Part shown: piece by piece, positions 1 to 4,259 of the stretch | How the letters are laid out: every line of letters starts with the position of its first letter | Numbering within the stretch: position 1 is the first letter of the stretch | Source: Clostridia bacterium | Lineage (GTDB): Bacteria > Bacillota > Clostridia > Oscillospirales > Acutalibacteraceae | Assembly (NCBI GenBank): GCA_900754145.1 | Contig: CAAEBW010000170.1 | Coordinates: forward strand, 1-9,367 | Length of the DNA: 9,367 nt | Direction of reading: 5' to 3' | Program-made: the position numbers and the translations under genes | Notes under the pieces: model-generated | What the model was told of the DNA's origin: nothing | Seen by the model: the letters and a program-made list of their open reading frames with translations, nothing else | Databases searched by the model: none

Positions 1-30
1 TCGGAATTCGTAATGCGTAATTCGGAATTA
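1..30. repeat. Heptamer tandem array (GGAATTC-like)
   Basis: Four consecutive 7-base units fit the pattern G(G/T)AAT(T/G)(C/A): ggaattc 3-9, gtaatgc 10-16, gtaattc 17-23 and ggaatta 24-30. The array may begin outside the window. Its period matches the arrays at 135-169 and 4085-4119 although the unit differs, so it is probably the same kind of low-complexity intergenic repeat. Confidence 0.65.
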
Positions 31-134
31 AATAACGCGAAAATTGAGGTTTTTATAGGCAAAACATAAAGATATTTTATAGTGTCGTGTGTCCTCGACC
101 AACCGAAAAAATCTAATTTCTACCGCCTACGTAT

Positions 135-169
135 TTAGATATTAGATTTTAGATGTTAGACATTAGACG
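135..169. repeat. Heptamer tandem array (TTAGA(T/C)N x5)
   Basis: Five perfect-period 7-base units follow one another: ttagata 135-141, ttagatt 142-148, ttagatg 149-155, ttagaca 156-162 and ttagacg 163-169. The first five bases are invariant and the last two vary. The array leads directly into the palindrome at 170-195. The same arrangement recurs at 9331-9337, and in related form at 4085-4119. It resembles the short heptameric tandem repeats (STRR) described from cyanobacteria in organisation only. Confidence 0.8.
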
Positions 170-199
170 CGGAAGGCATAAATGCCTTCCCTACGTTAA
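160..199. repeat. Palindromic interspersed repeat, copy 1
   Basis: A 9-bp perfect stem, ggaaggcat 171-179 with atgccttcc 182-190 and a 2-base AA loop, is followed by CTACG. The whole 40-base stretch is identical to 9328-9367. Its 26-base core 170-195 is exactly the reverse complement of 4140-4165. It is therefore a genuine dispersed repeat, with three copies in this window. There is no T-run beside the stem on either strand, so it does not look like a standard intrinsic terminator. Confidence 0.9.
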
Positions 200-210
200 A
201 AAAGGATAAT

Positions 211-238
211 GTAGGGAACGGATTTATCCGTTCCGCGT
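211..238. repeat. Palindromic repeat variant facing copy 1
   Basis: The stem is ggaacggat 215-223 with atccgttcc 226-234 and a TT loop, preceded by GTAG and followed by GCGT. Aligned with the reverse complement of 167-194, 24 of 28 bases agree. The four differences form two compensated base pairs in the stem (inner triplet CGG/CCG here against GGC/GCC there). With copy 1 it makes a 72-base composite inverted repeat, 167-238, with a 16-base centre (195-210), so each unit can fold alone or the two can pair with each other. Confidence 0.85.
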
Positions 239-252
239 TTAAGACGCTATTC

Positions 253-278
253 GGCGGGAGACAAGCCCCTGCCCTACG
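253..278. repeat. Third hairpin module with CTACG end
   Basis: The stretch from ggcgggag (253-260) to cccctgcc (266-273) can form an imperfect stem around a 5-base loop, and CTACG follows at 274-278. The stem sequence is unrelated to the two modules on its left, but the CCCTACG edge is shared, so it looks like another member of the same mosaic. Confidence 0.6.
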
Positions 279-371
279 TTTGTTAATTGAATTTGTTATC
301 AATACAAACCCCGATTTGTTTTTTTACAGCCTCTTTATATTTTACCGTCCACCGAAAGAGATTCCCGGTTT

Positions 372-836
372 TTATAATTTGTTACCGTTGAGCACCGCGT
401 TTACAAGGCTGTCGCCGACATATTCAAGCTTCAGCGAGAAAAAAGGCGCTTTTTCTTCTATCAACCGCAGAAAAATCTTGTCGCCCTCCCAAATAGGAAG
501 GGTATAAAGCCTTTGCTTTTCGACCCATTCGAGGGTTCCCTCGTCGCAGTCGCAAAGTGTGCCCGAAAAATCGTCCGAATGGAAAATGTGCATATACTCG
601 GTTTCCCATTTATCCGAAATGAAGGTGACGATACCGCAATACCTATAGGAATTAAGGGTAAGTCCCGTTTCCTCCTTAACCTCTCGGAGGTTGCAGTCCT
701 CGGGGCTTTCCTTATCCTCGAATTTTCCGCCGATCCCTATCCATTTATCATGATTAAGGTCATTTTCCTTTTTCACGCGGTGAAGCATCAGGTATTTTCC
801 GTCCCTTTCAATGTGACAAAGCGTGGTGTTAAGCAT
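372..836 (-). CDS. Nudix hydrolase, MutT/8-oxo-dGTP diphosphatase-like
   Basis: This 154-residue cytoplasmic protein has a complete Nudix box in residues 37-59: G37, E43, R51, E52, E55, E56 and G58 are all at the canonical GX5EX7REUXEEXGU spacing, so the Mg2+-binding catalytic site should be functional. Family members cleave nucleoside diphosphates linked to another group. The WIGIGGKFE context and short length resemble proteins usually labelled 8-oxo-dGTP diphosphatase in Firmicutes, which sanitise oxidised nucleotides, but substrate cannot be read from the box. The ATG at 836-834 overlaps the stop of the upstream membrane-protein gene by one base (TGATG), and a purine-rich GAAGAGGG lies just upstream inside that gene. 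This implies a shared transcript and translational coupling. It is the last gene of the leftward pair. The Nudix family assignment is firm; the exact substrate is not. Confidence 0.93.
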   Translation of the reverse strand: MLNTTLCHIERDGKYLMLHRVKKENDLNHDKWIGIGGKFEDKESPEDCNLREVKEETGLTLNSYRYCGIVTFISDKWETEYMHIFHSDDFSGTLCDCDEGTLEWVEKQRLYTLPIWEGDKIFLRLIEEKAPFFSLKLEYVGDSLVNAVLNGNKL

Positions 837-3049
837 CAGGAGCCCTCTTCCGTAGCGGAGCTGTCCTCCAAGGAAACCTCCTCGGGAACATATCCGTCAA
901 TATAGAATATATCCGAATTGATATTTTTTTGATCGAAAATATTGTTGTACTGGATTTTCTCGTACTCGTCAAGCAGGGCGGTGTAGGGTGATACATCGCT
1001 CCACTTATAGTAATTGTCCTCATTGTCGATATATCCCACCGTGTCGATTACGGGCAGAGTCTCCGAAAGTTTTAAGAGGTATTTATTATATTCGGGAAGC
1101 TTAACGCCCGCAACCTCTAAAACCAGAGAGGAAAGATAATTTGAGCTGAGCTTATCTATCTGCCTTTCCTCGATATCATAGTTTGCCCAAATAATAAAGG
1201 GGGTAATATGGCGCGCCTGCTCCTGCTCGGGAGTAAGTCCCGAAAGGCTGTCAACCCCCATAACCTCGGCGATAAAGTCGGTCTCAACCGAGGGCTGGTG
1301 GTCGCCGAACATACATATAATCGTAGGCTCTTTGACATTTTGGAAATACTCGACAAGCTCTTTAAAGGCGTTATCGCTCGCCTTTACAAGCGAAAGATAC
1401 TTATTAGCCTTATTGTAGCTCTTTGAAACGGAGGTCGCGTAAATGCTTTCTTCAAAATTCACACAGCTTGTGGTGTAGCCGCCGTGATTCTGCATTGTGA
1501 CGTTAAAGGCGAAATAGGGTTGTGACTTATCACGATTCTCGTAATCTTCAATAAGCAGCTTATAATTGTAGGAATCGCTTATATATTGGCGGATAAGCAT
1601 ATTACTGCCGGGATAATATTGGTCAATAAGGGATTGCAGGTAATTCGGGTCGCTGCCGTTGTTCTGGTACTCCCGCATAAGCGAAATATCCATAATATCC
1701 TCAAGGCTTGTAAACTTGTTAAAGCCTAAATATTTATAGACGTCCGTACGGTTCCAGCCCGCCGCATAATAGGGGTGAAGCGCGTAGGAGGAGTACTTCT
1801 GCGCTTTAAGGGTGGAAACAAGCGAGGCGATCGGGTTTTTAACATACAGCATATAAGCGTTGCTGCCCGAGGGCAAAAAGGCGGTGGTGTGCCCCGTCAG
1901 AAACTCAAACTCGGTATTAGAGGTGCCCGCGCCGATTACGGGAACATAAAGGTTACCCTTTACGGTATTTTCGGTAAGACTCCTTATAAAGGGCATACAA
2001 TCCTCATTGGTGGTCAGGTTGCCGAGTACGCCAAGGTCTGCAAGGGACTCATTCATTATACAGATAATGTTCGGCTTGTCGTAATCGTCTTCACTGTTAT
2101 CGGTATTGTCAGAGGAGCTGTCCACTACGCTGTTTACATAGTTCTTAAGCTCGTCGGGATTATAGTTGTTAGGCTCCGACATATACAGATACTTGGTATT
2201 GCAGAAAAAGTTAAAGGCAAAGCCGTAGTTATGGTAGCCCCTCGTCTGATTCCAAAAGTCGGGCTTTACCCCCATATCGGCGAAAACGCTTGTGAAATAA
2301 AAGAGTATCAGAAGCACCGCCGCAAAGGTTCCCGTAAAGGCGCGGGAAATTATTTTTGTAATAAGGTTGTATTTCGGCGTTTTGGTCTTGATACCTATTA
2401 TAATTATGAAAATGAAAATGAGCGCCGCCGTCATTACCTTATAGGTAGGGGTATAGTTATAGGTATTTGCGACCCCCGCCGCGGTTTTTATGCTTAAAAA
2501 GTCCATGGGCAAAAAGGGCGTGCCGCGGAAATCCATTATATAGCTGTGGGCTACAGCTAACCCAAAGAGGATTGGGTTTACCGTGAGATACGCGACCCTG
2601 AAGCTGCCCGTAAGCGCAAAAAAGATGAAATACATAATAACGACCAGCAGATAATTACCTAAAAAGCCCAGATAGGTCATATTATATATGAAAACGTCAT
2701 TAAGGCATTCGGTCATTGTTATGGTTATAAAGGGCATAAGCAGTATAAAGACCATATGCCATATTTTGTTGAATAAATCGTTTTTAATAATAATTGAAAA
2801 GGCGGCGGTAAAGCCTAAAATAAAGGGACAAAAAAGTGCAAAGGCAAGCAAAAGCCATTTTGACGCAAACTCCTGCGAGGTGTATGCGCCCACATCAAGT
2901 ATAACCGCGATAAGGGTTACAAAGCAAATAACCGAGCCGATGATTTTTGAACGCTTAGTCGACGTGACCTCAAAATTCGTCTTAAAAAATTCAGGTAATA
3001 TTATTCTGAAAAAGTCAATTATATTGTTCCATACTTTTCCGAAAAACAT
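836..3049 (-). CDS. LTA synthase family membrane sulfatase-fold protein
   Basis: The protein has 737 residues. The N-terminal third is hydrophobic, with about seven likely membrane segments (near residues 37-56, 66-88, 97-117, 131-150, 155-172, 204-220 and 238-257). A polar, Asp/Ser-rich linker (about 300-325) leads to an extracellular alkaline-phosphatase/sulfatase-type domain. Visible signatures are PNIICIMNES with E334 as probable metal ligand, GAGTSNTEFE with T376 as probable nucleophile, QNHGGY with H522, and FGDHQP with D583 and H584 as metal ligands. This is the layout of lipoteichoic acid synthases and related phosphoglycerol transferases, which move glycerol-phosphate from phosphatidylglycerol onto a growing polymer outside the membrane. 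It is longer than classical LtaS (about 650 residues), with an extra acidic C-terminal tail after about 660. The exact polymer or acceptor is uncertain; another phospho-group transferase role is possible. The ATG at 3049 has AAAGGA ten bases upstream. Confidence 0.88.
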   Translation of the reverse strand: MFFGKVWNNIIDFFRIILPEFFKTNFEVTSTKRSKIIGSVICFVTLIAVILDVGAYTSQEFASKWLLLAFALFCPFILGFTAAFSIIIKNDLFNKIWHMVFILLMPFITITMTECLNDVFIYNMTYLGFLGNYLLVVIMYFIFFALTGSFRVAYLTVNPILFGLAVAHSYIMDFRGTPFLPMDFLSIKTAAGVANTYNYTPTYKVMTAALIFIFIIIIGIKTKTPKYNLITKIISRAFTGTFAAVLLILFYFTSVFADMGVKPDFWNQTRGYHNYGFAFNFFCNTKYLYMSEPNNYNPDELKNYVNSVVDSSSDNTDNSEDDYDKPNIICIMNESLADLGVLGNLTTNEDCMPFIRSLTENTVKGNLYVPVIGAGTSNTEFEFLTGHTTAFLPSGSNAYMLYVKNPIASLVSTLKAQKYSSYALHPYYAAGWNRTDVYKYLGFNKFTSLEDIMDISLMREYQNNGSDPNYLQSLIDQYYPGSNMLIRQYISDSYNYKLLIEDYENRDKSQPYFAFNVTMQNHGGYTTSCVNFEESIYATSVSKSYNKANKYLSLVKASDNAFKELVEYFQNVKEPTIICMFGDHQPSVETDFIAEVMGVDSLSGLTPEQEQARHITPFIIWANYDIEERQIDKLSSNYLSSLVLEVAGVKLPEYNKYLLKLSETLPVIDTVGYIDNEDNYYKWSDVSPYTALLDEYEKIQYNNIFDQKNINSDIFYIDGYVPEEVSLEDSSATEEGS
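843..850 (-). promoter_or_regulatory. Ribosome binding site of the Nudix gene
   Basis: GAAGAGGG on the minus strand lies six bases upstream of the ATG at 836-834, inside the last codons of the upstream gene. It supports this start and re-initiation by ribosomes finishing the upstream gene. Confidence 0.6.
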
Positions 3050-3059
3050 ATATCAGCAT

Positions 3060-3065
3060 TCCTTT
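3060..3065 (-). promoter_or_regulatory. Ribosome binding site of the LTA-synthase-like gene
   Basis: AAAGGA on the minus strand, ten bases upstream of ATG 3049-3047, supports that start. An ATG at 3059-3057 is out of frame. Confidence 0.6.
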
Positions 3066-3110
3066 CAGTTTGCCGCAGTATTTTTCCCAGTTGGGTATAA
3101 TATCAGATTA

Positions 3111-3149
3111 ATAAAAATCCGCCCTTTAAAGTCGGGTCGTGATTTTTAT
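3111..3149 (-). promoter_or_regulatory. Stem-loop in the leader of the leftward operon
   Basis: A 9-bp perfect stem (ataaaaatc 3111-3119 with gatttttat 3141-3149) encloses a 21-base interior that contains a possible 3-bp inner stem (3122-3124 with 3134-3136). It falls in the predicted roughly 105-base untranslated leader, between the leftward promoter and the start codon. I do not recognise a known riboswitch class in it. Confidence 0.4.
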
Positions 3150-3160
3150 GCGTACACATA

Positions 3161-3188
3161 ATTATACCACAAAAAAATAAAAAAACAA
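3161..3188 (-). promoter_or_regulatory. Probable sigma-A promoter for the leftward operon
   Basis: On the minus strand a perfect -10 TATAAT (3166-3161) has a weak -35 TTGTTT (3188-3183) 16 bases upstream. Transcription would begin near 3154 and leave a leader of about 105 bases before the LTA-synthase-like gene. The -10 is convincing; the -35 is poor. Confidence 0.5.
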
Positions 3189-3250
3189 CTTAAAATTTAT
3201 CGAGACGGTAAATTCAGCGATTCAAACACGGAAATTTGTGAAATAAAACC

Positions 3251-3279
3251 TTGACAAAGAGGAAAGATAAAGATATAAT
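3251..3279 (+). promoter_or_regulatory. Consensus sigma-A promoter for yceD-rpmF
   Basis: TTGACA at 3251-3256 and TATAAT at 3274-3279 are separated by exactly 17 bases, a full match to the vegetative sigma consensus in both boxes. The start point would be near 3286, giving a leader of only about 20 bases. The AGGTGG ribosome binding site sits at 3297-3302, before the ATG at 3307. This fits strong growth-linked expression of a ribosomal protein operon. Confidence 0.92.
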
Positions 3280-3306
3280 AGTCTTTGTGACGATAGAGGT
3301 GGAAGT

Positions 3307-3804
3307 ATGATTATTGATTTAAAGCGAATTTTTGTCAATGAAAATTCTTCCTTACCGATTGAGTATTCGTTGGATATGAGCAAGGTTGATTTTTCGGGCG
3401 ATTATCCGCTCAAAAAGCCTGTGGAAATCAAGGGCTCGGTTACCAACAAAGCAAGCCTTGTGGAGCTTGACGCGGATATTTCCTATGCGTTCGAGGCTCC
3501 GTGCGACCGCTGCGGCGATTACGCCGTGAAAAACTATACCCTGCATATTGAAAAATCCTTGGCGCCGTCTATCGAGGGGGAGGAAAGCGACAGTATTCTG
3601 CTTACCCCGGATATGAAGCTTGACATAGACGAGCTTGTCTATTCCGAGGTTATAGTAAGTCTTCCCATGAAGCATCTGTGCAAGGACGACTGCAAGGGTA
3701 TATGTGCAAAATGCGGCAAGAATCTCAACGAGGGTAAATGCGACTGCCCCGAGAAAGAGATTGACCCAAGGCTTTCGGCACTTGCCGAGCTGTTAAATAA
3801 TTAA
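3307..3804 (+). CDS. yceD: YceD family protein (DUF177), 23S rRNA accumulation
   Basis: This 165-residue cytoplasmic protein belongs to the DUF177/YceD family. In E. coli and plants, family members promote accumulation of 23S rRNA, so a role in large-subunit assembly is likely. The sequence has CDRC at 66-69 and the characteristic C-terminal cysteine cluster C125, C129, C133, C136, C145 and C147, followed by the family's [11 protein letters not shown] ending. The cysteine pairs suggest metal binding in this Gram-positive version, which I infer rather than know. The position immediately before rpmF is a long-conserved arrangement and confirms the identification. The start at 3307 follows an AGGTGG ribosome binding site, about 27 bases after the -10 of a perfect consensus promoter. 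Thirty-five bases separate it from rpmF with no terminator, so the two genes should share a transcript. Confidence 0.93.
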   Translation: MIIDLKRIFVNENSSLPIEYSLDMSKVDFSGDYPLKKPVEIKGSVTNKASLVELDADISYAFEAPCDRCGDYAVKNYTLHIEKSLAPSIEGEESDSILLTPDMKLDIDELVYSEVIVSLPMKHLCKDDCKGICAKCGKNLNEGKCDCPEKEIDPRLSALAELLNN

Positions 3805-3824
3805 AAACACATTTTTATTATTTT

Positions 3825-3833
3825 AAGGAGGTG
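3825..3833 (+). promoter_or_regulatory. Ribosome binding site that fixes the rpmF start
   Basis: AAGGAGGTG is an almost perfect anti-16S match, with the ATG of rpmF six bases beyond it at 3840. A GTG at 3831 in the same frame overlaps this site and would add three residues, but a start inside its own ribosome binding site is not plausible. Confidence 0.9.
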
Positions 3834-3839
3834 CTGAAA

Positions 3840-4022
3840 ATGGCAGTACCAAAGAGAAAAACCTCTAAAGCAAGACGTGACAAGAGAAGAAACAACCTTT
3901 GGAAGCTTACCGCTCCGACACTCGTAAGATGCTCTAACTGCGGTGAATATAAGCGTCCGCACAGACTTTGCTCTGCCTGCGGCCATTACGATGGACGCGA
4001 GGTAGTAAAGGTCGGCGAATAA
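3840..4022 (+). CDS. rpmF: 50S ribosomal protein L32
   Basis: This is a 60-residue basic protein of the large ribosomal subunit. It begins [17 protein letters not shown], the hallmark N-terminus of L32, and carries a complete zinc ribbon with C31, C34, C44 and C47 (CxxC-9-CxxC), so it is the zinc-binding (C+) form. Its length is normal for the family. The start at 3840 is chosen because an AAGGAGGTG site lies six bases upstream and because the protein then opens with the conserved MAVPK. It follows yceD by 35 bases, and a strong intrinsic terminator begins about 30 bases after its stop, so yceD-rpmF forms a closed two-gene operon. In many clostridia plsX follows rpmF; here it does not. Confidence 0.97.
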   Translation: MAVPKRKTSKARRDKRRNNLWKLTAPTLVRCSNCGEYKRPHRLCSACGHYDGREVVKVGE

Positions 4023-4052
4023 TTTTTGCCGAACGGTCTTCGTAAAAAAGGG

Positions 4053-4085
4053 GCAGAGGAGGAAGGTTTCCTCCTCTGCTTTTTT
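4053..4085 (+). terminator. Intrinsic terminator of yceD-rpmF
   Basis: A 12-bp perfect GC-rich stem (4053-4064 with 4068-4079) with a 3-base GGT loop is followed directly by six Ts (4080-4085). This is a textbook rho-independent terminator. The last T is also the first base of the heptamer array that follows. Confidence 0.95.
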
Positions 4086-4119
4086 AGACGGTAGATGTTA
4101 GATGCTAGACGCTAGACGA
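4085..4119. repeat. Heptamer tandem array (TAGA(C/T)GN x5)
   Basis: Five 7-base units: tagacgg 4085-4091, tagatgt 4092-4098, tagatgc 4099-4105, tagacgc 4106-4112 and tagacga 4113-4119. After one extra base a diverged unit, tagaagc, follows at 4121-4127. The motif overlaps that of the array at 135-169, and two units reappear in reverse orientation at 4231-4244. Confidence 0.8.
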
Positions 4120-4139
4120 GTAGAAGCCAAAGTTTAGTG

Positions 4140-4165
4140 CGTAGGGAAGGCATTTATGCCTTCCG
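4140..4165. repeat. Palindromic interspersed repeat, inverted copy
   Basis: The stem ggaaggcat 4145-4153 with atgccttcc 4156-4164 has a TT loop and is preceded by CGTAG. All 26 bases are the exact reverse complement of 170-195, and of the matching part of 9328-9367. Confidence 0.9.
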
Positions 4166-4188
4166 TTTAATAACATCTATGCCTTACG

Positions 4189-4213
4189 GGACGATGTGGG
4201 CATCGTCCTCTAC
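4189..4213. repeat. Hairpin module with CTAC end
   Basis: ggacgatg 4189-4196 pairs with catcgtcc 4201-4208 around a TGGG loop, and CTCTAC follows (4208-4213). The stem differs from the other modules, but the CTAC edge facing away from the stem is shared with them. Confidence 0.7.
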
Positions 4214-4244
4214 AATGGTGAATTGAATAGTAATCTAACATCTA

Positions 4245-4253
4245 AAAGGTGGG
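4245..4253 (+). promoter_or_regulatory. Ribosome binding site of the DUF512 gene
   Basis: AAAGGTGGG lies six bases upstream of the ATG at 4260 and immediately after the right end of the repeat element. I see no convincing -35/-10 pair between 4086 and 4244, so the promoter of the downstream operon is unidentified. Confidence 0.75.
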
Positions 4254-4259
4254 AACGAT

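Larger units (their letters stand above)
1..371. other. Gene-free intergenic repeat mosaic
   Basis: No credible gene lies here. The only sizeable open frame, starting at 280, runs into the antisense of the Nudix gene, has no ribosome binding site and no recognisable product. The stretch holds a heptamer array at 1-30, a second array at 135-169, and three hairpin modules between 167 and 278, each listed separately. I see nothing definite in 31-134 beyond AT-rich sequence and a weak 4-bp stem around 84-99. From 279 to 371, where transcription of the minus-strand Nudix gene should end, there is only a 6-bp stem (331-336 with 355-360) with no T-run after it on the minus strand, so no canonical terminator is visible. 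Confidence 0.8.
4085..4244. mobile_element. MITE-like composite repeat element with inverted ends
   Basis: The space between the rpmF terminator and the next ribosome binding site is almost entirely repeat. tagatgttagat at 4092-4103 is the exact reverse complement of 4233-4244, giving 12-bp inverted ends about 150 bases apart. Between them lie a heptamer array, an inverted copy of the 26-base palindromic repeat (4140-4165) and a second hairpin (4189-4208). No coding capacity and no clear target duplication are visible. A non-autonomous element is one reading. The other is a static pile-up of repeat modules, in which the inverted ends are simply heptamer units in opposite orientation. Confidence 0.5.

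Noticed and set aside
135..278. CRISPR-like array
   Set aside because: The repeats are adjacent heptamers and palindromes, with no regular repeat-spacer alternation and no cas genes nearby.
331..360. Terminator for the leftward operon (6-bp stem)
   Set aside because: The loop is 18 bases and no T-run follows on the minus strand.
280..507. A 75-codon plus-strand frame at the left
   Set aside because: It overlaps the 3' end of the intact Nudix gene in antisense, has no ribosome binding site and no recognisable features.
1775..2497. A 240-codon open frame on the plus strand, antisense to the LTA-synthase-like gene
   Set aside because: The minus-strand protein is intact with family motifs. The antisense frame has no ribosome binding site and an unrecognisable basic, low-information product, as expected for a shadow frame.
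2688..3161. A 157-codon plus-strand frame crossing the start of the LTA-synthase-like gene
   Set aside because: It runs antisense through a real gene and then over the divergent promoter region, with no ribosome binding site or known motif.
3831..3839. GTG start three codons upstream of rpmF
   Set aside because: It lies inside the AAGGAGGTG ribosome binding site, and L32 proteins begin MAVPK, which matches the ATG at 3840.
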